A stretch of 64,000 nt of DNA from an uncultured Paracoccus sp. (lineage in GTDB: Bacteria > Pseudomonadota > Alphaproteobacteria > Rhodobacterales > Rhodobacteraceae). A program made the translations under genes and the position numbers. The stretch lies in the NCBI RefSeq assembly GCF_945915435.1, contig NZ_CAMEFG010000018.1, positions 1 through 64,000 of the forward strand, read 5' to 3'. This document shows, one piece after another, positions 16,601 to 24,888 of the stretch. Below the pieces are notes generated by a model. That model saw nothing but the letters and a program-made list of their open reading frames with translations. It made no database searches and had not been told where the DNA came from. Each line of letters begins with the position of its first letter. The first letter of the stretch is position 1.

Positions 16601-17117
16601 GCTGCGCGCCGGTATCGGCAGCCTCAACCGCGAGGGGCGCGAGCGTCTGCTGACCGCCTTCGACGTGGTGAACCGGAATTTCGCCACGCTGTTCACCCAT
16701 CTTTTCGGCGGGGGCGAGGCGCGTCTGGTGCTGGTCGAATCCGACGACCCGCTGGAGGCCGGGCTGGAAATCATGTGCCAGCCGCCGGGCAAGAAGCTGT
16801 CCACGCTGTCGCTCTTGTCGGGGGGCGAACAGACGCTGACGGCGCTGGCGCTGATCTTTGCCGTCTTCCTGGCCAACCCCGCCCCGATCTGCGTGCTGGA
16901 CGAGGTGGACGCGCCGCTGGACGATGCCAACGTGGGGCGTTTCTGCGACCTGCTGGACGAAATGACGCGGCGCACCGACACGCGCTTTCTTGTGATCACG
17001 CACCACGCCGTCACCATGTCGCGGATGGACCGGCTGTTCGGCGTCACGATGGTCGAACAGGGTGTCAGCCAGCTTGTCAGCGTCGATCTGAAGCGGGCCG
17101 AGGCGCTGGTCGCCTGA
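13662..17117 (+). CDS. smc: Chromosome segregation protein SMC
   Basis: SMC is the ATPase of the bacterial condensin and organises replicated chromosomes. I chose the TTG at 13662, which gives MRFDRLRLNGFKSF as in homologues and has ggat upstream; the GTG at 13650 is the alternative. The protein has about 1151 residues. Walker A is GPNGCGKSN (31-39). Two very long Ala/Arg/Glu-rich coiled coils flank a hinge that starts near GQSILDVIRVEKGHE. The C-terminal head has the signature LLSGGEQTLTALAL and Walker B ICVLDEVDAPLDD. ScpA and ScpB partners are not in the window. The coiled coils give an unusually clean and repetitive codon pattern (gcc, gag, cgc). Confidence 0.97.
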   Translation: MRFDRLRLNGFKSFVDPTDLVIREGLTGVVGPNGCGKSNLLEALRWVMGENRPTAMRGAGMEDVIFAGTARRGARAHAEVALTIDNRERLAPAVVNDADQLEISRRITRDAGSAYRINGKEVRARDVQMLFADASTGAHSPALVRQGQISELINAKPKARRRILEEAAGISGLYQRRHEAELKLNGAEANLTRVDDTLDQLSAQAASLARQARAAAKYREIGAALRLAEGMILYRRWSEAEQAREAASAALAEAVRAAALGEAAARKAAEAREGAETALPPLREEEQVAAALLSRATVEREALDEAETRALALIETLEARITQLDRDIEREAALNRDAGEVVERLLWEKAELAKAGEGHDERLETAAEAAEAAADALREVEARLAELTDESARLAARHQSAERLVADLTAMRDRAQRAAELAAESVRQADAGGDQAREALQSAESALEDARDRTETAEEALHAAEETRADLEAQEAAARAARAEAEGEAGALAAEVATLRRLVERGASGGQSILDVIRVEKGHEIAFGAALGDDLRAGLAADGASGWRELPGYGTTQPLPEGAAPLAAHVDGPPALARRMSQVGLVADAGAARALQPQLLPGQRLVTPAGDLLRWDGLCVNAGEASSTAAAHLQKVNQLAEVGGQADAAHARAEDALAAHQSLREVLDAAIAAEKRARDARRDAERLLSEAARAATRAESDLSMASSRAESARAEMARHHADAEDATARLREAARALADLPDRAAIAEALEHARTGVEAARIATMTRRSALDELRREGNARTKRLQQIATEESGWRLRLEQAGTRAAELAARRDGSAQELDEARAQPAILAARRDDLSDAEQAARDRLDRAREALAAADAMLRSRLDAEREAERAASDAREARAAREARSDAAREAEAVARARIDEETESTPQALLESLETDPDAMPPASELEDRIARLRQTRDALGAVNLRADDDKRELETERDRLAGEKHDLTEAIRKLRAGIGSLNREGRERLLTAFDVVNRNFATLFTHLFGGGEARLVLVESDDPLEAGLEIMCQPPGKKLSTLSLLSGGEQTLTALALIFAVFLANPAPICVLDEVDAPLDDANVGRFCDLLDEMTRRTDTRFLVITHHAVTMSRMDRLFGVTMVEQGVSQLVSVDLKRAEALVA

Positions 17118-17200
17118 ACGCGGCCCCCTTCGCCCTTGCCTCTGCCCTGCTGCGGCGCAACAATCGCGCGGATTCGAAACCAACAGCCGGGGATCATGGC

Positions 17201-17656
17201 ATGAGCATCGACAGCAAACTTGCGCAACTGGGCATCACCCTGCCGGACGCGCCCGCGCCCGCCGCGAATTACGTGCCCTATGTGCAGGTGGGGAACCTGC
17301 TTTTCGTCTCGGGCCAGATCAGCGCGGGGCCGGGCGGGCTGATCCGCGGACGGCTTGGCGCCGACATGGCCGCCGAGGCCGGGGCGCAGGCGGCGCGGGC
17401 CTGCGGGCTGGCGCTGCTGGCGCAGGCGCGGGCGGCGCTTGGCTCGCTCGACCGGGTGGCGCGGGTGGTGAAGCTGACCGGCTTCGTGAACTCGACCCCC
17501 GAATTCACCGACCAGCCCGAGGTGATCAACGGCTGCTCGGACCTGATGGCCGAGGTTTTCGGCGACAAGGGCCACCACGCGCGCGCCGCCGTTTCCGCCG
17601 CCGCCCTGCCGCGCGGTGTCGCGGTCGAGGTCGAGGCGATCTTCGAGGTCGCCTGA
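17201..17656 (+). CDS. RidA family protein (long subgroup)
   Basis: RidA proteins hydrolyse reactive enamine/imine intermediates made by PLP enzymes. This 151-residue member starts at ATG 17201; an ATG at 17196 runs into a stop at once. It opens with MSIDSKLAQLGITLPDAP and has YVQVGNLLFVSGQIS, then NGCSDLMAEVFGDKGHHAR. R128 in that last block aligns with the catalytic Arg of E. coli RidA, so activity is plausible. The C-terminal VEVEAIFEV strand is also typical. Its stop overlaps the start of the glycerophosphodiesterase gene by one base, so the two are translationally coupled. Confidence 0.9.
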   Translation: MSIDSKLAQLGITLPDAPAPAANYVPYVQVGNLLFVSGQISAGPGGLIRGRLGADMAAEAGAQAARACGLALLAQARAALGSLDRVARVVKLTGFVNSTPEFTDQPEVINGCSDLMAEVFGDKGHHARAAVSAAALPRGVAVEVEAIFEVA

Positions 17657-18411
17657 TGCCCGCCCTGCCGCCCGAGTTCCTGCGCCGTCCCGTCGCCCAT
17701 CGCGGGCTGCACGGGCCGGGCGTGCCGGAAAACAGCCTGGCCGCCTTTCGCGCGGCGGTCGCGGCGGGCTACGGGATCGAATGCGATATCCAGCAGGGTG
17801 CGGACGGCACGCCGGTCGTCTTTCATGACGACGACCTGCACCGTCTGACCGGGCGGGACGGTCCCATCCGGGCCTGCGCGGCGGACGAACTGGCGCGCCT
17901 GCGCCTGTTGGGCAGCGACCAGCCCGTCCCGACCCTGCGGCAGATGCTGGACGAGGTTGCGGGCCGCGCCCCCCTGCTGATCGAGATCAAGGATCAGGAC
18001 GGCGCGCTTGGCGCGGATGTGGGCGATTTGCAGGACCGCGTGGCCGAGGTGCTGCAAGGCTACGCCGGGCCGGTCGCCGTCATGTCCTTCAACCCCGAAA
18101 CCGCCGCGCGTTTCCACGCCGCCGCGCCGGGGATCGCGGTGGGCCTGACGACCTGCGGCTTTCACGCCGACGATTGGCCCGGCGTCGCCGCGCCCGACCG
18201 CGCCCGGCTGGCGGGGATCGAGGACTTCGCGCGCTCGGGCGCCAGCTTCGTCTCGCACCAGTTCCGCGAGCTGAAGAACCCCGCCGTGCAGCGGCTGAAG
18301 GCGCAGGGCGTGCCGGTTCTTTGCTGGACCATCCGCTCGGCCCAGGATGAGGCCGTGGCGCGGCTTGACGCCGACAACATCACCTTTGAAGGCTATGCCC
18401 CGGATTTGTGA
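17656..18411 (+). CDS. Glycerophosphodiester phosphodiesterase
   Basis: This enzyme releases sn-glycerol-3-phosphate and an alcohol from deacylated phospholipids. The 251-residue protein has no signal peptide and should be cytoplasmic (UgpQ-like). The catalytic set is present: H15-R16-G17 with VPENS downstream, E42 and D44 in IECDIQQ, and H57 in VVFHDDDLHRLTG. Later strands include LLIEIKDQ and VAVMSFNPE. It is coupled to the RidA-like gene before it. The glycerol-3-phosphate product would feed GlpD, encoded at 52646-54175, although the genes are far apart. Confidence 0.94.
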   Translation: MPALPPEFLRRPVAHRGLHGPGVPENSLAAFRAAVAAGYGIECDIQQGADGTPVVFHDDDLHRLTGRDGPIRACAADELARLRLLGSDQPVPTLRQMLDEVAGRAPLLIEIKDQDGALGADVGDLQDRVAEVLQGYAGPVAVMSFNPETAARFHAAAPGIAVGLTTCGFHADDWPGVAAPDRARLAGIEDFARSGASFVSHQFRELKNPAVQRLKAQGVPVLCWTIRSAQDEAVARLDADNITFEGYAPDL

Positions 18412-18435
18412 TCACATCCCTTGCGGCGGTCGGTC

Positions 18436-19593
18436 ATGACCCGGCTTGAGGTTGCCGCCCTGTCCGGTATCAGCGGGATTTCCGCCGATGAATGGGACCG
18501 CTGCGCCCACGCCCTGGGGGCCGAGGGCGACAATCCGTTCATCCGCCACCGTTTCCTGGCCGCGCTGGAGGATTCCGGCTCGGTCGGGCAGGGCACGGGC
18601 TGGCATCCGGCCCATCTGGTCGCGCGGGCCGACGGCGCGGTGGCCGGGGTCGCGCCCTGCTATGTCAAGACGCACAGCCAGGGCGAATATATCTTCGACC
18701 ACGCATGGGCCGATGCCTATGAGCGCGCGGGCGGGCAGTATTACCCCAAGCTGCAATGCGCCGCGCCCTTTACCCCCGCGACCGGCCCGCGCCTGATCGC
18801 CGCCGATCCGCAGGTGCGGCTGGCGCTGCTTGGGGCGATGATGCAACTGGCCCGGCAGAATGGGCTGTCGGGGGCGCATGTCACCTTCTGCACGCAGGCC
18901 GAGGCGGATCTGGGCGAAACCGCCGGTTTCCTGCCGCGCGTCACGCATCAATATCACTGGCTGAACGACGGCTATCGCGACTTCGACGATTTCCTGTCCC
19001 GGCTAAGTTCGCGCAAGCGCAAGGCGATCCGCAAGGAACGCGCGCAGGCGCAGGCCTTCGGCGGCACGATCCGCGCCTTGCGGGGCGACCAGATCCTGCC
19101 CGCGCATTGGGATGCCTTCTGGGCCTTTTACCAGGACACCGGCAGCCGCAAATGGGGGCGGCCTTACCTGACGCGGGATTTCTTCGACCGGCTGCACCGG
19201 ACCATGCGCGACGATTGCCTGCTGGTCCTGGCCGAGCGCGGCGGCCGGCCCGTCGCCGGTGCGCTGAACCTGATCGGCGGGCAGGCGCTTTACGGTCGCT
19301 ATTGGGGCTGCGTCGAGGACCACCGCTTCCTGCATTTCGAACTGTGCTATCATCAGGCCATCGACTGGGCCATCGCCCACGGGCTTTCCCGGGTCGAGGC
19401 GGGCGCGCAGGGCGATCACAAGCTGGCGCGCGGCTATCTGCCGGTGCCGGTCCATTCGCTGCATTGGCTGGCCGATCCCGGCCTGAACGGGGCGGTTGCG
19501 CAATATCTGGAACAGGAACGCCGCGCGGTGGGCGAGGAAATCGAGATGGTCGCCGACTGGGGACCGTTCCGGCGCGGCCAAGGTGCGTCCTAG
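18436..19593 (+). CDS. FemAB-like/GNAT-fold acyltransferase (COG3146-type)
   Basis: This 385-residue soluble protein starts at ATG 18436. The region DFDDFLSRLSSRKRKAIRKE, followed by a GNAT-like fold with FYQDTGSRKWGRPYLT and LNLIGGQALYGRYWGC, matches the family annotated as peptidoglycan biosynthesis/recognition proteins (PF04339). VEAGAQGDHKLARGYLP near the C-terminus is diagnostic. Relatives of FemABX transfer amino acids from aminoacyl-tRNA to peptidoglycan precursors, but the activity of this proteobacterial branch has not been shown to my knowledge. Its stop codon shares CTAG with the stop of the converging TIGR02186 gene. Confidence 0.85.
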   Translation: MTRLEVAALSGISGISADEWDRCAHALGAEGDNPFIRHRFLAALEDSGSVGQGTGWHPAHLVARADGAVAGVAPCYVKTHSQGEYIFDHAWADAYERAGGQYYPKLQCAAPFTPATGPRLIAADPQVRLALLGAMMQLARQNGLSGAHVTFCTQAEADLGETAGFLPRVTHQYHWLNDGYRDFDDFLSRLSSRKRKAIRKERAQAQAFGGTIRALRGDQILPAHWDAFWAFYQDTGSRKWGRPYLTRDFFDRLHRTMRDDCLLVLAERGGRPVAGALNLIGGQALYGRYWGCVEDHRFLHFELCYHQAIDWAIAHGLSRVEAGAQGDHKLARGYLPVPVHSLHWLADPGLNGAVAQYLEQERRAVGEEIEMVADWGPFRRGQGAS

Positions 19594-20420
19594 CCGCGTT
19601 TCAGCCCCCGGAACGCCGCCGAGGCCAGCCAGCCGGCGGCGATGGCGATGGCCAGCGACATGATGCCGTAGATGAAGGGCTGTTCCAGCGCCATGTGGTA
19701 GAGCCAGCGTTCCAGCCCGACCTTTCGCACCTCGATCGGGGCGCGGTAGGTGTCGATTACCTCGCCGTCGCGCAAGAGCAGGATGCGGGCGGAATAGATG
19801 CCCTCGACCACGTTGGCGGGCATGCGCACATCGGCGCGGAACAGGGTCTGTTCGACCAGGGTGACGACGCCTTCGTCCAGGCGATAAAGCCCGGCCTGTT
19901 CGCGCAGGCGCAGCAGCGCCTCGGTAAAGGGAACGGCGTCCGAGACGGTCAGCGCCCCCGCGAAGGCGCGCACCGCCTGCGGGATCGAGACGCGATGCCG
20001 CGCATCCTGTTCCGGCGGCAGGATCCGGTCCAGCGGGCGGGTGGTGGCGACGACATAGAAATCGGGCGCGGCGCCGATGCTGACGCTGTCGGTGTTCACC
20101 CAGACGCCGAAGCGCTGTTCCTTGCGGCGGATCGTCACCGATTTGGCCGGTCCCTGCACGGCGACGATGACGTCCAGCGGCTCACCCGGCGGGATCGGCG
20201 TCTCGCGCTTGATCGCGCCGTAGATGATGATGTCCGAGCCGTCGAAGTTCGTGGTGATGTGGACATCGTCCTGCGAAATTCCGGCGACGACCTGCTCGGT
20301 CCGCGGTGCGGACGGGGTCTGGGCCGAGTCGAAGCCGCCGCGCATCTGCGTCTGGGACAGGACGAGGCCCGGCAGAAACAGCGCCAGCGCGGCAAGAAGG
20401 GGGACGAGCGGTCTGGTCAT
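19590..20420 (-). CDS. TIGR02186 family membrane-anchored protein
   Basis: This 276-residue protein has an N-terminal signal peptide ([20 protein letters not shown]) and a C-terminal membrane helix (IYGIMSLAIAIAAGWLAS), so most of it should lie in the periplasm. The beta-rich middle part (VHITTNFDGSDIIIYGAI, then VIVAVQGPAKSVTIRRKE) is the signature of TIGR02186, an alphaproteobacterial family found next to TauE/SafE permeases. Its start overlaps the permease stop by four bases, supporting a joint function. The biochemical role is unknown; a periplasmic partner of the sulfur-compound permease is an inference from this linkage. Confidence 0.88.
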   Translation of the reverse strand: MTRPLVPLLAALALFLPGLVLSQTQMRGGFDSAQTPSAPRTEQVVAGISQDDVHITTNFDGSDIIIYGAIKRETPIPPGEPLDVIVAVQGPAKSVTIRRKEQRFGVWVNTDSVSIGAAPDFYVVATTRPLDRILPPEQDARHRVSIPQAVRAFAGALTVSDAVPFTEALLRLREQAGLYRLDEGVVTLVEQTLFRADVRMPANVVEGIYSARILLLRDGEVIDTYRAPIEVRKVGLERWLYHMALEQPFIYGIMSLAIAIAAGWLASAAFRGLKRG

Positions 20421-21337
20421 CCGATGATCCCCGGCGTGATCGAATAAAGGTCGTCGGGGGTGACGAACAGGTCGAAAGCCAGCTTGCCGCAGACCGCCAG
20501 CACCAGCAGCGCCATGAGGATGCGCAACTGTTCCGCCCGCAGCCGGGCGCCAAGGCCGACGCCGATCTGCGCGCCGACGACCCCGCCGATGATCAGCAGG
20601 ACGGCCAGCATGATATCGACCGTGTTCGACGAGATCGCATGCATCAGGGTCGTATAGGCCGACAGGAAGGTGATCTGGTAAAGCGAGGTGCCGATGACCA
20701 CCTTCGTCGGCATTCCCAGCAAATAGATCATGGCGGGCACCATGATGAAGCCGCCGCCCACCCCCATGATCGCGCCAAGCACCCCCACGGCCGCGCCCAC
20801 CAGCAAGGGCGGGATCGCGCTGATGTAGAGGCCCGAGGCGCGGAACTTCATCTTGCCCGGCCAGCGATGGACCCAGACGTGCTGGTTGCGCCGCACCGGC
20901 TTGATCGGTCCGCCCTTGGCGCGGCGGATGGCGCGCAGGCTTTCTTGCAACATCATCGCCCCGATCAGGCCCAGGAAGATGACATAGCAAAGCTGCACCA
21001 CCAGGTCGACCTGGCCCATCCGCGACAGGATGTTGAAGGCCCAGACCCCCAGCGAGGAGCCGACCACCCCCCCCGCCAGCAGCACGCCGCCCATGCGGAA
21101 ATCGACCGTCTTGCGCTTGAGATGCGCCAGCACCCCCGAAAAGGACGAGGCCACGACCTGGTTGGCGCCCGTCGCCACCGCGATGGCGGGCGGGATGCCG
21201 ATGAAGAACAGCAGGGGCGTGATCAGGAAACCGCCGCCGACGCCGAAAAGCCCGCTCATCAACCCGACGATGCCGCCGAGGCCGATCAGGGTCAGGGCGT
21301 TGACCACGACCTCGGCGATGGGAAGGTAGATCTGCAT
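20417..21337 (-). CDS. TauE/SafE (TSUP) family permease
   Basis: This 306-residue inner-membrane protein has about eight hydrophobic segments and the two inverted TSUP repeats, each with a glycine-rich motif: [19 protein letters not shown] near the N-terminus and [20 protein letters not shown] in the second half. TSUP proteins export sulfite, sulfoacetate or other organosulfonates. A basic cytoplasmic loop (about residues 125-155) separates the halves. It is transcribed together with the TIGR02186 gene. The substrate is unknown, and no sulfur metabolic gene is adjacent. Confidence 0.93.
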   Translation of the reverse strand: MQIYLPIAEVVVNALTLIGLGGIVGLMSGLFGVGGGFLITPLLFFIGIPPAIAVATGANQVVASSFSGVLAHLKRKTVDFRMGGVLLAGGVVGSSLGVWAFNILSRMGQVDLVVQLCYVIFLGLIGAMMLQESLRAIRRAKGGPIKPVRRNQHVWVHRWPGKMKFRASGLYISAIPPLLVGAAVGVLGAIMGVGGGFIMVPAMIYLLGMPTKVVIGTSLYQITFLSAYTTLMHAISSNTVDIMLAVLLIIGGVVGAQIGVGLGARLRAEQLRILMALLVLAVCGKLAFDLFVTPDDLYSITPGIIG

Positions 21338-21445
21338 GTTTCATCCGGTCAACAGGGGGCCAATCCGGATACTGCCCTTGGGATGCAGCGGCGTCAAATG
21401 GACCGGGGCCGGTTGGCGGGCCGGGGGGATATTTTCGGGATTCGG

Positions 21446-21507
21446 GCCGCCGGCGCCGCCGGACCGGGGCTTTGCCCCGGACCCCAGGGTATTTGGATGA
21501 TGAAGAA
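21446..21507. repeat. Intergenic hairpin element of the Rhodobacterales type
   Basis: The core is the perfect hairpin ccggggc-ttt-gccccgg (21464-21480), preceded by ggccgccggcgccgccgga and followed by ccccagggtatttggatg and an A/G-rich tail. I recall very similar 'GGGGCTTTGCCCCGGACCCC..GGGTATTTGGA' elements scattered between genes in Paracoccus and Rhodobacter genomes. Only one copy is present in this window. It lies between the permease gene (divergent) and surE, about 100 bases before the surE start. Confidence 0.65.
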
Positions 21508-21606
21508 ACGGGCGAACCGATTCGTTCTTTGTCCGCTCGCGGCTTGCCGATGGGGGGAGGGGCGTTTAATCATGGGCTGGCAGGCCGTTGGGAGCAAAGG
21601 GCAGGG

Positions 21607-22401
21607 ATGCGGATTCTGATCACGAACGACGATGGCATCAACGCCCCCGGACTGGCCGCGCTGACCGATATCGCGCGCGAGGTCGCCGGGCCCGAGGGTG
21701 AGGTCTGGACCGTCGCCCCCGCCTTCGAACAATCGGGCGTGGGTCATTGCATCAGCTATACCCAGCCCACCATGATCGCCAAGCTGGAAGAGCGCCGCTT
21801 TGCCGCCGAGGGCAGCCCGGCCGATTGCGTGCTGGCCGCGCTTTACGACGTCATGCGCGACTGCCCGCCAGACCTGGTGCTGTCGGGGGTGAACCGGGGC
21901 AACAACTCGGGCGAGAACGTGATGTATTCGGGCACGGTCGGCGGCGCGATGGAGGCTGCGCTGCAAAAGCTGCCCGCCATCGCGCTGTCGCAATACATGG
22001 GGCAGGGCACCGCGCTGCTGGAGGATCCGTTCGATTCCGCGCGTGCGCATGGGCCGCGTATCATCCGCAAGATACTGGAGCATGGCGATTGGTCGTCCGA
22101 GACCGACTACAGCCTGTTTTACAACGTGAATTTCCCCGCCTGCTCGGCGGTCGAGGTGAAGGGCACCCGCGCCTCGGCCCAGGGGCGGCGGGATGGCAGC
22201 CGCTTTCAGGTCGAGCCGGCGCTGGGTCCGAACGGGCGGCGGTTCTTCTGGATCGTCGGCGGCTCGCAAACCGTGCCTGCGACGCCGGACAGTGACGTGG
22301 ACCTGAACATGCGCGGCTATATCTCGGTCACGCCGATGCGGCCGGACCTGACCTGCCGCGACAGCCTGGGCGAATTGCTGGAGGTATTCGAGAGGGGATG
22401 A
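21607..22401 (+). CDS. surE: 5'/3'-nucleotidase SurE
   Basis: SurE is a metal-dependent survival phosphatase that hydrolyses nucleoside monophosphates and short polyphosphate. The 264-residue protein starts at ATG 21607 with agcaaagggcagg upstream. The N-terminal [15 protein letters not shown] provides metal ligands D8 and D9; the other active-site block is [20 protein letters not shown]. It overlaps pcm by four bases (ATGA at 22398) and is followed by a nlpD-like gene. This surE-pcm-nlpD order matches E. coli, where rpoS comes next; here rpoS is absent. Confidence 0.96.
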   Translation: MRILITNDDGINAPGLAALTDIAREVAGPEGEVWTVAPAFEQSGVGHCISYTQPTMIAKLEERRFAAEGSPADCVLAALYDVMRDCPPDLVLSGVNRGNNSGENVMYSGTVGGAMEAALQKLPAIALSQYMGQGTALLEDPFDSARAHGPRIIRKILEHGDWSSETDYSLFYNVNFPACSAVEVKGTRASAQGRRDGSRFQVEPALGPNGRRFFWIVGGSQTVPATPDSDVDLNMRGYISVTPMRPDLTCRDSLGELLEVFERG

Positions 22402-23048
22402 GCGAGCCGGTTGATCCGTCCGAGCAGAAGATGCGCTTTCTTTTCCATCTGCGTTCGCGCGGGGTGACGGATCCGCGCGTGCTGGATGCGATGGAGCGGA
22501 TCGACCGGGGCGTTTTCGTGCGCGGCCATTTCGAGGATCGCGCCTATGACGATACGCCGCTGCCCATTCCCTGCGGACAGACGATCAGCCAGCCCTCGGT
22601 CGTGGGGCTGATGACGCAGGCGCTGGCCGTGGGGCCGCGCGACAAGGTGCTGGAGGTGGGCACGGGGTCGGGCTATCAGGCCGCGATCCTGGCGCTGCTG
22701 TGCCGGCGGGTCTATACCGTGGACCGGCATCGCCGCCTGGTGGCCGAGGCCGAGGAGATGTTTCGCCATTTCGGCCTGACGAATATCACGGCGATGGTGG
22801 CCGACGGATCGCGCGGTTTGCCCGAGCAGGCGCCCTTCGACCGCATAATCGTGACCGCCGCAGCCGAGGATCCGCCCGGCCCGCTCTTGGCGCAGTTGAA
22901 GATCGGCGGTATCATGGTCGTTCCAGTGGGCCAGTCGGACGCGGTTCAGACGCTGATCCGGGTCAGGCGCAGCGAAACCGGCTATGATTACGATGAGTTG
23001 CGCCAGGTTCGCTTCGTCCCGCTGGTCGAGGGGTTGGGGCAGGCATGA
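22398..23048 (+). CDS. pcm: Protein-L-isoaspartate O-methyltransferase
   Basis: PIMT methylates isoaspartyl residues in aged proteins with SAM so that they can be repaired. The 216-residue protein has the family's substrate block [16 protein letters not shown] (51-66), the SAM site V84-L-E-V-G-T-G-S-G (to 92), and motifs DRHRRLV and [10 protein letters not shown]. It is coupled to surE by a four-base overlap. A divergent second PIMT-like gene lies at 26317-26970; only this copy has the standard substrate motif. Confidence 0.95.
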   Translation: MSEPVDPSEQKMRFLFHLRSRGVTDPRVLDAMERIDRGVFVRGHFEDRAYDDTPLPIPCGQTISQPSVVGLMTQALAVGPRDKVLEVGTGSGYQAAILALLCRRVYTVDRHRRLVAEAEEMFRHFGLTNITAMVADGSRGLPEQAPFDRIIVTAAAEDPPGPLLAQLKIGGIMVVPVGQSDAVQTLIRVRRSETGYDYDELRQVRFVPLVEGLGQA

Positions 23049-23084
23049 CCCCCGTGATGAGAACCGACTGTTAAGGACGGGCAG

Positions 23085-24191
23085 ATGGCAAGAGCAAGGG
23101 TTTGGGCGGCGCTGACGGTAACGGCTGCCTTGGTGGCGGGTTGCGGGCCGGATGGCGAATATGTCGGGCTGAATTTGCAGAATTTCGACCCCGATCTGAG
23201 GGGCTTCGGCGGCGGGATGAGCACGTCTCAGGCGGCGGCGAGCGCCGCCCCGCGGCCGCAGCCGGATCAGCGCGGGGTAATCAGCTATCCGGGCTATCAG
23301 GTGGCCATTGCCCGGCAGGGGGATACGGTGGCCACCATCGCCTCGCGGCTTGGGCTGAACGCGGCGCAGGTGGCCAGCCATAATGCGATCGCGCCGAATG
23401 TGGCGCTGAACGCGGGCGCGGTCGTGGCGCTGCCGACCCGGGTGGCTGCCGCCGGCGCTGGGGCGGTCACGGACCCCTTTGCGGGGCGGTCCGGGCAGGC
23501 CGGCGCGCAGGCGGGTCAGCAGCCGCAGCAGCATGTGGTCGCGGCGGGCGAAACGGCCTGGTCCGTCGCGCGGCGCTATAACGTGGCGATCAACGACCTG
23601 GCCCGGTGGAACGGGCTGGGGTCGGATATGGCGGTTCGGCCCGGCCAGCGGCTGCTGATTCCGGTCAGCGGGGCGGCTGCGCCCAATGCCACGCAGGTGG
23701 TGACGCGGCCCGGTGCGGGCAGCCCGACCCCTCAGCCACCTTCGGCCGCGGGGGCCTTGCCGGATGAGCGGACGACCCCGGCCTCGGCCCCTGTGGCGGC
23801 GCCGAGCGGGCCGAACCTGGGCAATACGCGGACGGCCGCTTCGGGTAGCGGGCGGTTCCAGATGCCGGTCAACGGCTCGATCGCGCGGGCCTATGCGCCC
23901 GGACGCAATGAGGGCATCGACATATCCGCGGCGCCGGGCGCCCCGGTTTCGGCAGCGGGCGCGGGGACCGTCGCGGCGATTACGCGCGATGTCGGGCAGG
24001 TGCCGATCATCGTCATCCGGCATGAGGACAACCTGATGACGGTCTATGCCGGGCTGGACGACGTTTCCGTCACCAAGGGGCAATCCGTTCAGGCCGGAAC
24101 GCCACTTGGCAAGGCGCGCAACGAGGGGCTGGTCCATTTCGAGGTCCGCAACGGCTTTGAAAGCGTCGATCCCGAGCGTTATCTGAACTAG
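23085..24191 (+). CDS. nlpD: NlpD-like LysM/LytM lipoprotein
   Basis: This 368-residue lipoprotein has a lipobox LVAGC (lipidated C20). A first LysM domain spans about 70-115 (YQVAIARQGDTVATIASRLG), a second about 145-190 (HVVAAGETAWSVARRYNV), followed by a Pro/Ala/Thr linker and a C-terminal LytM (M23) domain. The metal ligands of active M23 enzymes are missing: HxGID is NEGID, and HVHFE is LVHFE. E. coli NlpD is likewise degenerate and activates the amidase AmiC at the septum. The position after surE and pcm supports the nlpD name. The start at ATG 23085 has aaggacggg upstream. Confidence 0.9.
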   Translation: MARARVWAALTVTAALVAGCGPDGEYVGLNLQNFDPDLRGFGGGMSTSQAAASAAPRPQPDQRGVISYPGYQVAIARQGDTVATIASRLGLNAAQVASHNAIAPNVALNAGAVVALPTRVAAAGAGAVTDPFAGRSGQAGAQAGQQPQQHVVAAGETAWSVARRYNVAINDLARWNGLGSDMAVRPGQRLLIPVSGAAAPNATQVVTRPGAGSPTPQPPSAAGALPDERTTPASAPVAAPSGPNLGNTRTAASGSGRFQMPVNGSIARAYAPGRNEGIDISAAPGAPVSAAGAGTVAAITRDVGQVPIIVIRHEDNLMTVYAGLDDVSVTKGQSVQAGTPLGKARNEGLVHFEVRNGFESVDPERYLN

Positions 24192-24298
24192 ACGCATCGC
24201 CGAAAAACCGGATGCCGGTCCGGTGCCCGGGAAGGACGCCGGAGCAAGGCGCCGCGGCATCAGGGCGATTTGCCGAAATGCGGCCCCCGGCTGGTCGG

Positions 24299-24847
24299 CT
24301 ATGCGCTGCGGGTTGCCTCTTTCAGGGCGGCGGTGATTTCGCTGCGGACAAGCTGGCGCAGGTTGCGGGTCATGCGCGTGCCAAGTTCGCCCTGCATTTC
24401 CTGCACCAGCGCATCGCGGATCAACCCGCGCAGCGGGGCTTCGTCCGGCATGTCGCGCTGTTCCATCGAGAAAAGATTCATGTCGTCGCCTGCCGTGGGG
24501 CCTGCCGCAGGGGCGGGCTGGGGATGCGTGGCGGTTTCCTTGGCGGAATCGAAGGCGGTGGTCAGCAGGGCGTGGTTCATGTCGTGTTCCTTGTCGAGGG
24601 GGGTGGTTTCGGTATCGGCCTTGGCAGCGACCATTTCGTCGCTGGTCAGCCGCAGCGGCTCGGACACCGGCTTTTGCGCCGCGCGGGCCTGCGCCTGCGT
24701 GATCGCCTGACGGCGCAGGCCGTCCAGCATTCCGTCGGAATCGCTGCCGGTTTCGTCCTGCGCGATCAGGCGCCGGATCGACGCCAGCACGTCGCCGATG
24801 TTTTCCGAATTTTCAGGGGAGGAAGCGTTTCGGGCCATCTCAGCCAT
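24299..24847 (-). CDS. DUF2497/PopZ-like acidic protein
   Basis: This 182-residue protein has an N-terminal amphipathic segment NIGDVLASIRRLIAQDE (residues 16-32) and a C-terminal helical segment LRGLIRDALVQEMQGELG with RMTRNLRQLVRSEITAAL. A disordered linker rich in Ala, Thr, Pro and acidic residues separates them. This layout recalls PopZ and its DUF2497 relatives, whose ExxLASIRRII-type N-terminus binds clients and whose C-terminal helices build a polar network. The match is by architecture and short motif only. It follows nlpD tail to tail and lies downstream of a tolC gene on the same strand (42 bases). Confidence 0.7.
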   Translation of the reverse strand: MAEMARNASSPENSENIGDVLASIRRLIAQDETGSDSDGMLDGLRRQAITQAQARAAQKPVSEPLRLTSDEMVAAKADTETTPLDKEHDMNHALLTTAFDSAKETATHPQPAPAAGPTAGDDMNLFSMEQRDMPDEAPLRGLIRDALVQEMQGELGTRMTRNLRQLVRSEITAALKEATRSA

Positions 24848-24888
24848 GAGGGCACCCCCCGGCTGAGATGGGATTCTTCAGGCCGGGC

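Noticed and set aside
14172..17183. A 1003-codon open frame on the minus strand opposite smc
   Set aside because: Gly/Gln-rich translation with no domain; the repetitive gcc-gag-cgc codons of the SMC coiled coil open the antisense frame.
17201..17656. RidA-like protein suspected of lacking its catalytic Arg
   Set aside because: Alignment shows R128 (in GHHAR) at the position of E. coli Arg105; the site is intact.
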